Of a stretch of DNA of 64,000 nucleotides, positions 18,422 through 28,327 are shown in pieces. How positions within the stretch are numbered: position 1 is the first letter of the stretch; each line of letters starts with the position of its first letter. Below the pieces are notes generated by a model. It saw only the letters and a list, made by a program, of their open reading frames with translations, was not told the origin of the DNA and did no database searches. The stretch comes from Tritrichomonas musculus (Eukaryota > Parabasalia > Tritrichomonadida > Tritrichomonadidae), in contig JAPFFF010000019.1 of NCBI GenBank assembly GCA_039105265.1, forward strand, positions 1 through 64,000, written 5' to 3'. A program made the translations under genes and the position numbers.

Positions 18422-19519
18422 TTAGATGAACTTCTTAATGTGATCTGGTATGGTCTTACGTTTAAGCCAGTACTGTCGTTCCATTGTTGAGAGCTTAGTT
18501 GGGTGACCTTCACGCATGTTCTTAGATGGGATAGTGTCTTTCATTGTTGAACCATTGCCAAGATCATATATGATATGGTATGTGTCTTTTGATTTGTTAT
18601 ATGATGTGATTGATTTAACCACACCACGTTTGCCATCATCAAGTGTGGTTGCTAATGGAATGTTGCTAGTTGCTTTAATGAGTTTGTAACCTGGCATTGT
18701 ATTGACAGATCCATCTGTAGATCGTATCAAGAATTGGTTACCATCATTAGAATCAACTATGTATGCAACTTTAGATAGGTTCGAACGATGTTTAACGAAT
18801 GGATTTGCATCAAACACTATCCTAACTCTGTCACCTGGTTTGAAATCATATGGATTAACTTGATGTTGCATCTCATGTATGTATGTTAACTCGTCATCTT
18901 GAGTGATATCATTGGGTGACTTGTTATGTAGTGAACCATGTGGCATGTCATTGTATGAGTCAACTATCTGTAGTACACTTAGCTTTGGTTGATTGAATCG
19001 CATATCACGTATCGTTCTCATGAAGCGGTTGATAATACCAAGCTTGTTATGATCGTTATCGGTTGTGGTTGTATATATGATGTTATGTTGTTGCATGAAG
19101 TCAAGCACAGTGTTTGATAAATAAGCAGCATCCTCATCTGACATAATGGCTTTGCATTGAGGTTCGACTTTGATGAACTCATTAAGTGCTCTATGTATTT
19201 CATTAGCACCCTTACCGTGTATCATATAAGCATATGCTTTACGTGTGTTGATGTTGATTAGTATTAAGTAGTTAGGTTGGCCTGCTGCTTTATGATCAAT
19301 GAACGTGTCCATTTGAAATGCATGTGGTAGCTTCGAATATATATGCATGAACTTAGGTTTGGGCTTACGTTGATCGTGTACAACCATTGTGTTGAGATAG
19401 TGTTTAGCTTCATCATCAGTGAAACCATAACGATTAGCTATGCGTTTGAATTTAGGTAGGGACTTGGTGGGGTACTTAGCATAGACTTCATTAATGGTAT
19501 TGAACTTGACTCTACTCAT
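18422..19519 (-). CDS. int: Retroviral-type (c-)integrase with D,D,35-N triad
   Basis: The RNase H-like core is clear: FQMD (D71), SDEDAAY (D128), then after exactly 35 residues GIINRFMRTIRD. The position that is normally the catalytic Glu is Asn164 (codon AAC, 19,028-19,030). The protein would insert the element into host DNA. I see no N-terminal HHCC zinc finger. The C-terminal third (about 225-330) holds two small beta-barrel-like stretches such as GVVKSI...YHIIYDLGNGS, possibly chromo/SH3-like DNA-binding domains. The ATG is in an ATCAAATG context. Whether the Asn abolishes activity or is normal in trichomonad integrases cannot be told here. Confidence 0.9.
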   Translation of the reverse strand: MSRVKFNTINEVYAKYPTKSLPKFKRIANRYGFTDDEAKHYLNTMVVHDQRKPKPKFMHIYSKLPHAFQMDTFIDHKAAGQPNYLILININTRKAYAYMIHGKGANEIHRALNEFIKVEPQCKAIMSDEDAAYLSNTVLDFMQQHNIIYTTTTDNDHNKLGIINRFMRTIRDMRFNQPKLSVLQIVDSYNDMPHGSLHNKSPNDITQDDELTYIHEMQHQVNPYDFKPGDRVRIVFDANPFVKHRSNLSKVAYIVDSNDGNQFLIRSTDGSVNTMPGYKLIKATSNIPLATTLDDGKRGVVKSITSYNKSKDTYHIIYDLGNGSTMKDTIPSKNMREGHPTKLSTMERQYWLKRKTIPDHIKKFI

Positions 19520-19545
19520 TTGATCAATGCAAAGTAAAAATGTTA

Positions 19546-20766
19546 TTAAGTATATATTAACTTACGATTCTGTAAGAATACCATATCGATTGTAAATACA
19601 AGATGATCATTAAATGAAACTGGAACAGTAATCTCATTTCTATCATAAAAGTCAATCCAGAATTTATCATCATTGTCATTCAACTTATAGTATTTAATTG
19701 GTGTATACATTTCGTTGGTTCTACCAATGAGGTTGTGATTAGATTGACTAGCAAATGATGCAGCTACTTCACATTGAGGGGTTAACATTACATTTTCGAA
19801 TGATAATTCTCGATGAAACTTAATTTTATCATATAAATCAACACGGTCATCATCATCAAGGTCAAAATAACACGCTGTATCAAAATCGAACCTATCATTT
19901 GGTGTACCATCATCGTGGTAAGTAAAATCAAGTTCATCTTGTTGCAGTTTGCTAATATATAATGGTTCATCTTCAAGATCGCCCCATTCATAGAGCTTTT
20001 TATATGTAACATCATCATTTCTAGCTGTCATCATAAAATCAATGTAGTATTCATGATTTTTACCAGTGAAAGATAGTAATGTTGTATCAACTATGTCTTT
20101 AATTATATCTATGTCACTATCAACGTCGAGATAGAATGGTATATCATTACGTAAACACATGAGATAGTAATCATCCTTATCTTTATTCAACTGTTCAATT
20201 GATTCAATCTGTCTAGCTTTAAATTCAGCCTCATCTTCATTATCATCATTAGTTGCTGTGATTATAGCATCGTAAAGTTTATTGTATATGCTTTCATATT
20301 TAATTGTATCGATTAAATCTGCAATAAAATCATCTAGTTTATCAAATATGTCGTGACAATAATTAATCTTGAATACTCTACAATCATCTCTATCCAAACG
20401 ATCAACCACGTCTTGTATCTGTACATCATCAAGATTAGTAGGATTATCATGAGGGTAAATCATACTGGCCATATTATCGAATTTATCCTTTCTATATTTG
20501 CGAATGTATAGTGTGAAGTTTAATTGCATGGATGTTTTTACAGTGATTTTCATGTTACGTACACCAATAATCTTCTCACCTACATCAGATGTAAGCCATT
20601 CAGGTGGATACTTAAAATATATACGATTAAAATGATTAGAACCATTAGTAAAGTAACATTCATTCCCATTTATTATGCATGATAGTGAATCATTAGATGA
20701 ATTATATACTGTTTCAATAGGTAATGGTACTGTTTCACTTGGCGGAGCATCACGTCGGTATGCCAT
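19546..20766 (-). CDS. Hypothetical structural protein, 406 aa, last gene of the element
   Basis: I do not recognise this protein. It is very acidic (aspartate-rich), with beta-rich ends (IYFKYPPEWL near residue 48; FWIDFYDRNEITVPVSFNDHLVFTIDMVF at the C-terminus) flanking a central helical region (about 115-230). The terminal strands resemble those of jelly-roll capsid accessory proteins, so a minor capsid or penton role is possible; it competes with the 252-aa protein for that role. The ATG sits in ACATCAAATG. It lies 26 bases upstream of the integrase gene and next to the right-hand repeat tract. Confidence 0.65.
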   Translation of the reverse strand: MAYRRDAPPSETVPLPIETVYNSSNDSLSCIINGNECYFTNGSNHFNRIYFKYPPEWLTSDVGEKIIGVRNMKITVKTSMQLNFTLYIRKYRKDKFDNMASMIYPHDNPTNLDDVQIQDVVDRLDRDDCRVFKINYCHDIFDKLDDFIADLIDTIKYESIYNKLYDAIITATNDDNEDEAEFKARQIESIEQLNKDKDDYYLMCLRNDIPFYLDVDSDIDIIKDIVDTTLLSFTGKNHEYYIDFMMTARNDDVTYKKLYEWGDLEDEPLYISKLQQDELDFTYHDDGTPNDRFDFDTACYFDLDDDDRVDLYDKIKFHRELSFENVMLTPQCEVAASFASQSNHNLIGRTNEMYTPIKYYKLNDNDDKFWIDFYDRNEITVPVSFNDHLVFTIDMVFLQNRKLIYT

Positions 20767-20835
20767 TTGATGTTACTTAAACACTTTACAGTTGAACCAT
20801 GTTATGTGAACCGTTGTGTGACGTGATATGTGGCG

Positions 20836-20950
20836 TGTGACATGAGGTGATGACATGAGGTGGTGACATGAGTTTAACTTGAGGTGATGACGTGAGGTGG
20901 TGACATGAGGTGGTGACATGAGTTTAACGTGAGGTGACGTGTTAAGTTTT
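20836..20950 (-). repeat. Minisatellite with GAGGTGRTGACAT units
   Basis: About seven units of roughly 13 bp (GAGGTGATGACAT or GAGGTGGTGACAT) are grouped in a higher order by GAGTTTAAC spacers. Read on the minus strand the unit is ATGTCATCACCTC, nearly the left-hand tract's unit AAGTCATCACTTC. The two tracts are therefore inverted relatives about 16 kb apart. The right end of the Maverick should lie at or just beyond this tract, but no terminal repeat can be checked because the other end is outside the window. Confidence 0.85.
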
Positions 20951-21008
20951 GATATGAGGTTTCACATTGAAAGTGCTATGATCTAGAAATGTCAATAGGT
21001 ATGGAGTT

Positions 21009-21235
21009 TCATCTTAAGGGGGGCAGATGATACGTAGTATCAGACGCCACCCTTAGGGTATCTACTACTCCTAGATCAAGAGGTTGAATCTGATCTGAAG
21101 TATGTGGAGGAATAAAATGTATAATAAGATTATCATTTTGGCCACTTCATATGCATTCACTTCATCTTCTGTACCAGTAAATTCACAAACAATGACTTTT
21201 GGTGCCATTCGTGTGGCGCTTCTTGCTTCGAGCAT
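21009..21235 (-). pseudogene. Fragment of a pogo/Tigger-like DDE transposase
   Basis: On the minus strand an open stretch of about 40 codons (APKVIVCEFTGTEDEVNAYE) is followed, after a frame slip near 21,112, by PPHTSDQIQPLDLGVV. This matches the typical end of the DDE domain in pogo/Tigger and CENP-B-like transposases. Both sides then stop or diverge. The fragment lacks the DNA-binding domain and the first two catalytic acids, so it is dead. Its position just beyond the Maverick suggests the element landed in, or beside, older transposon debris. Confidence 0.4.
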
Positions 21236-21434
21236 GTTTTAATAAAATGGACCAAATACATTCAAAAAGTTAAACTTTTCAATACAAAAAATTCAAAAAG
21301 TCACCCCATTTCTCTTTTTCATTGAAATTTTGAATATTTATATATCTTAAAAATAACTTTTTGAATAAATATAATCAAAAATATTGAATGCGTCACCCCA
21401 TTTTTCCCACCGTCAACCGGTTAATCCCGATACT
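21236..21434. other. A+T-rich spacer
   Basis: No gene is visible. It contains two copies of GTCACCCCATTT about 95 bases apart (near 21,301 and 21,393) and marks the shift from element-like to host-like base composition. Confidence 0.4.
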
Positions 21435-22314
21435 ATAAAAAATTTTTTTCTAAATAAAATTTGAAATATTTCATATAACAAGTCAAATCATAAAATTTTG
21501 GGAAATCGTAATCGCCCGTATTCGTAATCGCCCGTGGCGGTTTAGGTCAATATTGACCTTGTATCGTACCATAGAAAAAAAAGTCTGGAACTTTTTTGCA
21601 CTTTTGCATAATAATATCGATTTTAGACTATAAAAAAATATTCGGTTTATATTTTTTTTATATAGAAAAAACAATGGGTAGCTACCCATGCTTTTTTTTG
21701 CAAAAGTGCAAAAAAGTTCCAGACTTTTTTTTCTATGGTACGATACAAGGTCAATATTGACCTAAACCGCCACGGGCGATTACGATTTCCCTAAAATTTT
21801 ATTTTCTAAAATCAAAATTCATTTTAAAAAAATGCATGAATCAATAAAATTAATTATAGAACATGATTTTATAAAAAATAATCCAAAAAATACACTAGAA
21901 ATAAAAGGGTCAAACGCGAACTCTTCATTTTTTTTTTGGGTAGTGACCCAAAAAAAAATTTGTGGTCTGGTTAATATTTTGGGGTGACCTTTCGAAGGTT
22001 TAGTACCAGTAATACTTGTCAAACCGTCGGTAAGGTATTACCAGTAAACCTTCGAAAGGTCACCCTAAAATATTAACCAGACCACAAATTTTTTTTTTGG
22101 GTCACTACCCAAAAAAAAAATGAAGCGTTCGCGTTTGACCCTTTTATTTCTAGTGTATTTTTTGGATTATTTTTTATAAAACCATGTTTTATAATTAATT
22201 TTTTATTGATTCATGCATTTTTTTAAAGTGAATTTTGATTTTAGAAAATAAAATTTTATGATATGACTTGTTATATGAAATATTTTAAATTTTATTTAGA
22301 AAAGACTTTTTTAT
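21435..22314. mobile_element. Palindromic foldback element, about 579 bp without its nested insert
   Basis: The left arm (21,435-21,499 plus 21,801 to about 22,018) is nearly the reverse complement of the right arm (about 22,030-22,314). Landmarks shared by both arms are TATTTCATATAACAAGTCA, GGGTCAAACGCGAA, TTTGTGGTCTGGTTAATATT and GGTGACCTTTCGAAGGTTTA. The short loop is centred near 22,025. No coding capacity is present, so it is a non-autonomous foldback or MITE-type element. Its own target duplication is not clear. The left arm is interrupted by a second element, described separately. Confidence 0.85.
21500..21791. mobile_element. Nested palindromic element with 9-bp target duplication
   Basis: It begins GGGAAATCGTAATCGCCCG and ends with the reverse complement, with inverted arms of about 100 bp around an A+T-rich loop (about 21,611-21,690). 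It is flanked by TAAAATTTT at 21,491-21,499 and 21,792-21,800. Removing the element and one TAAAATTTT restores the symmetry of the surrounding palindrome, so insertion and duplication are directly demonstrated. The left arm has an extra 16-bp repeat (TATTCGTAATCGCCCG). A 9-bp duplication with long inverted repeats fits Mutator-like elements, but this is inference. Confidence 0.88.
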
Positions 22315-23648
22315 TTGAAAATCAAGTAAAAGTTTGTCAAAACAGGATAATCTTTTAAAATCTGAAATAATTATTAATATATCTTAATATTGTATTCAAA
22401 CATGAAATAAAAGAACCAAATGCCAATATTTTTTAATTATATAAGTGATTAGTAACCTTAATTAATAGCAAAATAAACTAAAATGCATAGTATAAACTAT
22501 GATAAAAAGATAAAAAATATAAAACAAGTAAATGAATAGTTTATATTATTTAATTTGGTAGATTTTAAAGTTTAATATAAAAAAAATATTACATAACTTA
22601 AATTTAGGTATTATTTCTCTTTTCATAAGTCATCTAAACAATAAATTAAATGACAATGAAAATCAGAAAAAAATACGATACAAAAAAAAATCAATTAACT
22701 TTCAAGAAAAAAGGTTTTCTGATATTAAAAATTGTAAGTAAATAGAATGATAGAGAAAATAATTTCAAAAAACAATTTTTGAGAAAATTATCAGATGCAT
22801 TATTCTAATAAAATAAAAATTTTTATTAAAAAGTATTAAAAAGCTTGTAAATTTTCTAATAAACCTTTTTTTATATAAATATTTATTCCACATTTTGAGA
22901 TAAATGAATTTTAAAAATTTCGGGTCAAAAACCGCTTTGGGTAGGCGGTAATTTGCGACCCCTGGTCAAAATATACCAAAAATTTTTGACCCGATTGAAA
23001 AAAGGTAAATCGGGTACCCCTTACAAGGTCTAATTACCAGTACAAATACTTAATTACCGGTTGATATTTGTACTTTTGTTATGTGATTTTTTCGGTAATT
23101 ATCCGGTAAATTTAATGAAAATTTTTTAATAATTTAAAAAATTGTATAAAAATATCAAATTATATGACTGTGAAAAAAAATCAAAATATATGATTTTCGT
23201 TTTACAGTATAATTAATAATAAATAATAGCTTTAAATTGAAAGCTTTTTCATAAGAAAAAAAATATTTAAAATTTATATTAATATAAAGGTACATACCGG
23301 TAACGATATAAAAGTACTATAAGATCTTATATACCTAACTGTAAACCGGCGGTAATGTGTCTTTACCGGCGTTTTTTTTTTTTATATCGTTACCGGTACG
23401 TACCCAATACCGGGTTTAAAATACCGACATTTACCGGTAAGCGGTAATCTCTACGGTATCCGGTAAAAGTCGTAACCGGTAAACATCGCTGATATATATT
23501 AACAATATTGTTTTTAATATGGTGAAAAAATATTTTTTTTTTCAACCACTTATTCGAATTTACTCTACAAACTTTTTGAGAACTTAACTTTTTCTTAGTC
23601 TATATCGACCAAGATCGAGAATTTCCTTTAATTTAATCTAATAAAAAT
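22315..23648. other. A+T-rich intergenic region with two inverted-repeat clusters
   Basis: No gene is visible. It contains an 11-bp perfect inverted repeat (CGGGTCAAAAA at 22,921-22,931 and its complement at 22,983-22,993). It also contains a cluster dense in CCGGTAA and its complement, described separately. The last 150 bases, upstream of NOP58, are A+T-rich without a promoter I can name with confidence. Confidence 0.6.
23289..23497. mobile_element. CCGGTAA-rich MITE-like remnant
   Basis: Arms of 25 bp (23,289-23,313 and 23,380-23,404) differ at one base and both contain TACCGGTAACGATATAAAA. Further TACCGGTAA and GGTAAAC copies continue to about 23,490, ending GTAAACATCGCTG. Read inward, that end is CAGCGATGTTTAC, similar to hAT-type termini. 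A related cluster at about 59,077-59,204 ends GGTAACCATCACTG. Family assignment is tentative. Confidence 0.5.
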
Positions 23649-25076
23649 ATGTTAATTCTCGTTGAAACTCCTGTAGGTTACACTCTATGGAATGTAAAAG
23701 ACAAACGGATTCTTGATAAAGACGACCTCTGCGAGGAATATCAAACTCCAGATCAAGTTCAATCCGTTTTGCAATTAAAATCTTTATCAAAATTTGCGAA
23801 CGCCGAAGAAGCCATATCATCATTAAAATCAACTTGCAACGCAGAATTGAGTCAGCCGCTCCAAAAATTTCTTGAAGAGAATGTAATTTCGAATGGCATT
23901 AAGGATTCAATTCAAGTCGCAGACGCAGGGCTTGCACGTGCCATCAGCTCTTTAGGCATTAAATGCATTTCACCTCAAGGCAAGGATATTCCTGAAATAT
24001 TTCGTTTAATTAAAAATAATATTCCATCTTTGCTACCTGGAATAGACGATGCAACATATCGGCAATTAGAGCTTGGTGTTGCTCATGGAATTTCAACAGA
24101 AGTACTTAAATTTTCCCCCTCAAAAGTTGATTCAATGATTGTGAATTCTGTCAATTTACTTGATGAATTGGACAAAGAAGTTAATAATTATGGAATGCGC
24201 GTTCGTGAATGGTATGGATGGCATTTTCCAGAATTAAAAAATGTTACTGCAGATAATTATTTATTTGCACAAATAGTTTTAAAAATGGGCCGAAGAGAAA
24301 ATGCTCAAACAACAGATCTTGAAGAATTAAAGTTGACACCACAGAACGTTGAAGAAATTAGGAAATCTGCTCAAATTTCCATTGGAACAGAATTAAGCGA
24401 TGATGATCTTCAATGTATTCAAGCTCTTGCTACTCAAGTTATTGAGCTTATTGAATTCAAAAATCAAATCTCAAATTATATCAAACAACGAATGAAAGAA
24501 ATTGCTCCAAATCTTACAGATTTAGTTGGAGATTCAGTTGGAGCCAGACTCATTGCACATGCGGGATCATTGAATCAACTTGCAAAACAAGCAGGATCAA
24601 CAATTCAAGTTTTTGGAGCAGAAAAAGCGTTATTCAAAGCAAAGAAAGAAGGTAAAGATACACCTAAATATGGTTTACTTTATCATGCGCAACTTGTAGC
24701 GCATGCTGATCAAAAATTCAAAGGCAGAATGGCTCGTTCTTTAGCCGCAAAAACTGCTTTATCATCTCGTAAAGATGCTTATGGCGATGAAGCATCAAAA
24801 GAAATTGGATCAGATGACCTTTTACGACTTGAAAAACGCTTAAGGCAAATGCAAGGACAAAATGACATTTCTTTTGATAAATCTAGATCATTCATAAAAG
24901 AAGAAGCAGAACCACAGAAAATCGTTGTTGAGCAAACACCTAATTACAAACCAGATACAGACTTTCAAATAGAAGAATTACCTAAGAAAAGAAGGAAGAA
25001 GAAGCATCATCATAAAGAAGGAGAAAACGGAACAGAAACTCCTGCTGAAAATGTAGAAGGCGTTGCTGCGGAATAA
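23649..25076 (+). CDS. NOP58: Nop58/Nop5, box C/D snoRNP core protein
   Basis: This 475-aa protein has the NOP5 N-terminal domain, a coiled coil and the Nop domain. MRVREWYGWHFPEL near residues 183-196 and GARLIAHAGSLNQLAKQAGS near 300-319 are diagnostic of the family. The sequence YGLLYHAQLVAHA favours Nop58 over Nop56. A lysine-rich tail (KKRRKKKHHHK) closes the protein. It binds box C/D guide RNA with fibrillarin for rRNA 2'-O-methylation in the nucleolus. The stop codon overlaps a TAAA, which in Trichomonas vaginalis can act as a polyadenylation signal. Confidence 0.96.
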   Translation: MLILVETPVGYTLWNVKDKRILDKDDLCEEYQTPDQVQSVLQLKSLSKFANAEEAISSLKSTCNAELSQPLQKFLEENVISNGIKDSIQVADAGLARAISSLGIKCISPQGKDIPEIFRLIKNNIPSLLPGIDDATYRQLELGVAHGISTEVLKFSPSKVDSMIVNSVNLLDELDKEVNNYGMRVREWYGWHFPELKNVTADNYLFAQIVLKMGRRENAQTTDLEELKLTPQNVEEIRKSAQISIGTELSDDDLQCIQALATQVIELIEFKNQISNYIKQRMKEIAPNLTDLVGDSVGARLIAHAGSLNQLAKQAGSTIQVFGAEKALFKAKKEGKDTPKYGLLYHAQLVAHADQKFKGRMARSLAAKTALSSRKDAYGDEASKEIGSDDLLRLEKRLRQMQGQNDISFDKSRSFIKEEAEPQKIVVEQTPNYKPDTDFQIEELPKKRRKKKHHHKEGENGTETPAENVEGVAAE

Positions 25077-25860
25077 AATCAAATCAATTTTTTTTTTTTA
25101 TTTGATATAAAAGAACAATAGAAAAAAAGCATGATAATTTTGATGCTGAGTTTCACCTTTTCGTATTAGCCTACCTTTATATAAGTTTTTGATAAACAAA
25201 ATATATATTTGAAAATATATCATTTAAAACCAATTTCATTTTCATCTCTTTTCAAAAGCAACAAACAGAAAAATTGAAATAGAGGTGCGAGAGCTGGTTG
25301 ATTTCATTATTATTAAATTATAAAATAATATATATATATATATATATATCCTTCTCTATTATGATAGGATTTTAAATTATATTAGTCACTAGGAGTAAAA
25401 ATATTTGTGTTTTAAAATTTTAATAAAATAAAAAATAAACCATTCAATTATAAAATTTTATAAATGTTGGAGAGAAATTACATTTTCTCTCTTTTAGAAC
25501 ACAAATAAATATTTATATATATGTAAATTACATTGTTATTTTTATTTTATTAAAAATAATTCAATAATAAAAAAAAATTAGATTTAATTTTTCCCAAGTT
25601 GGGAATCCCAACCAAAAAAAAACCAAAATATCAAGATAAAAAGTGATGAGCTGAACATTGACTGGAATTATTGAGATGATGACTCAAATCGTTATAATCC
25701 CAATGATGTGATACAGCTGAAAGAGATTGAAAAGTCTGATGTACAATAATAATTCTTTCTTTGGAAAGATAAGATTCAGAATAATACGATTTGAGCCATT
25801 TTTGCTATAAAATTATAGACAAAATTTTCGAAAATATCTGACCAAATATAAAATTTATAT

Positions 25861-26314
25861 AAATATCTTGAAAACAAATAGGTTAAAATCTCTATAAATT
25901 TTGATATAGGCATTATATTTCCTATATATTAATAAATACCATTAGTAAACCAAACTATAGGGCCATTTTTTCTAGGAGCTTTCAGAAAATTAAATTGATT
26001 TTTTTTTATCAAATTCTGGACAATATCTGAATTTTTGGTTGAAAATACAATTATCCAAAGATATTAATGAATATACTACATCATGGACAAATTTTACTCA
26101 TACTATCTCAAGATATCTTGATTTTAATTTTTAGACTAAGTTGTTGAAAACAAGTCATTAATCATATTTTTATAATTACCGCTATATATGTATTATCTCA
26201 TATAATTTTTATTAAATTTTTTTAACTTTGAACCACATTTTTTTATATTTTTTGTTAAAAATTATAAATTGAGGGGAGATAATTACAACGTGTTTTTTTT
26301 TCTTCAGAATTTTT
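25861..26314 (+). repeat. Diverged direct repeat, copy 1
   Basis: It shares with copy 2, in the same order and at a constant offset of about 1,412 bases, the blocks AAATATCTT...AATAGGTTAAA, TATAGGGCCA, TTTTTCTAGGA, ATATCTTGATTTTAAT, AAATTGAGGGG and TTCTTCAGAATTTT. It is probably an old non-autonomous transposon or a remnant of one. Confidence 0.7.
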
Positions 26315-27273
26315 AACTTACTAAAAAAAGAGCTAATTTTTAATTTATTTTTATGTAAATCGCTTATAGTTATTGTTTCAAGCATAAAAATATAAAAAAA
26401 ATGATTTTTTGTAGACCATATTAAGGTTGAACAAAAGCAGTATATTTTATCATATTATAATATAATAAAATATATGATGATAAAAAATTTATTTACTAAA
26501 TATAATGGTAAAATTGACGTATGATATAAAAATAAACTAATTTTTCTTTTTGAATGAAAATTTTACAATTTGATAAGTTTAGAAAAAAAATGATGTTTTG
26601 TATAAATATTATAGCAAATATGAGGAAAATCCAATTTAAAATATAAGATATATTTTTTAGTTAATTTATTAAATTGAATTTATTTTTTATGAAATATTTG
26701 AATCATCAGAAAATTGAGATCAATTCTATGAAATTATTATATGCTTCAGAATATTGAGCATTTTTTTAAGAAATAATTGTGAGATTGTAAGATATAAACA
26801 ATTGTAAAATTGTGAGAAAATAAAGATTTCTGAAAAGTAAAAATATGTAAAGTATTCAAAGAAAAAATCTATCCAAAATAAAGTCCCCAGCGTCGGAATT
26901 TTTGATTTTTTAAAATAAATCTTTTTAAAATCAAAAAATATGGCCAATTTTTCAAATTTTAACTCAGGTTGAAAAGATTAGCTGAGTGATTATTTATGAA
27001 ATTATCTCTACTTTTAGCAAGATATACAATAATTTAAATATATTATATAATGATATTATTAATTTTATGAATATTTAATAAAAAAAATTAAAATTTATAA
27101 TGATATATTTCGCAAAATATGTATTTTCGTTGTCACTTTTTGAATACTACAAAATTGAATGAATACCTTAATAAGGCCTTTTTTTGTATAAAAAATTAAT
27201 TTGTGAGAACAGAATGAAAAATTTGATTAATCATTTAAAATTTAAATTCGCAATAGTCGTTATATTTTTTTAT

Positions 27274-27727
27274 AAATATCTTAAAATTAAATAGGTTAAA
27301 TTTAAAATAAAAAATATACATAAGAATTATAATATGTATTAATATTATAATATTGATTTCAATTAAATTTATAGGGCCAATTTTTCTAGGAATGCTTAGA
27401 TTTTTAAATTTCATTTTTTTTGTTTAATATCAAACAAAACAAAAGATATATAGAGGAATTAAAATCAGTTATCAAATGTGCATAATAAGAGTTGGATAAG
27501 CATACATTTTAATAAAAGATGGTTGAAATATCTTGATTTTAATAATTTGGCAAAGTTGCATAAAATCGGGAAATGATAGTTTTTTTATATTTATCATAGT
27601 ATATATTTTAATTCACTTTATTTTCATTACGATTTAACAAAAAGAAACCATATTTTCTTGCATTTTTTTATGAAAATTTGAAATTGAGGGGAATTAATTA
27701 TAACGTATTTTTTCTTCAGAATTTTAT
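27274..27727 (+). repeat. Diverged direct repeat, copy 2
   Basis: It is collinear with copy 1 through the blocks listed there, including TATAGGGCCAATTTTTCTAGG and AATTGAGGGGAATTAATTAT. The two copies differ by many substitutions and small gaps, so the duplication is old. No coding frame is shared. Confidence 0.7.
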
Positions 27728-28327
27728 AAAATAAAAATAAAATTACCCCCGGCGAGCGATTCAGATTAATAAGAAAATATGTATATATACATGTTGATTA
27801 TAATAAAAATACAAATAGTTATCCCTATGAAATTCACCAGAGCTCCCTATATTTTTATATTATATTTATTATTTTTTTAAATACTAATATCTCTATAAAT
27901 TAAAAAACTATTTTGTATATTATATTAAAACTATATATATAATTTAATTTATATATAAATAAATAATATTAAAATCAACAATATATCAGAACTAATTAGA
28001 AATTACCAAAATACCATTTTTTCCCACTTACTTCTGCAAACATTAAAACGACCTAATAATTAAATATGATGTATAGCATTAGGTATGCATTATATTATAT
28101 TAAAAATAGCATTGATTTGATTAACAATTTAGTGAAAAAATCCACTTTTTTAAATTAAAAAATACGTTATTTTTAGTTCTCGCACTTCTAAAAAATGCAC
28201 TTTTTTCAAATCGAGTCTATATATATATAATATATATTCATCAAAATAAATCACTTATACTTTCAAACCTTCTTTTAATGAAATAAACAAAAAAATAATT
28301 TGCTTTCATAAAATAGTTTAAAATAGT

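Larger units (their letters stand above)
25077..28327. other. 3.2-kb A+T-rich intergenic region
   Basis: No supported gene is present; the open frames are short and of low complexity. It holds a (TA)n run of about 24 bp near 25,327-25,350, a TTGGGATTCCCAA-type dyad near 25,600, and two degenerate direct copies of a sequence of about 450 bp described separately. Confidence 0.6.

Noticed and set aside
21483-22022. Short open frames on the minus strand in the palindromic elements
   Set aside because: They lie across inverted repeats and encode low-complexity peptides with no conserved motif.
25324-25352. Functional significance of the (TA)n run
   Set aside because: Simple dinucleotide runs are expected in this A+T-rich DNA.
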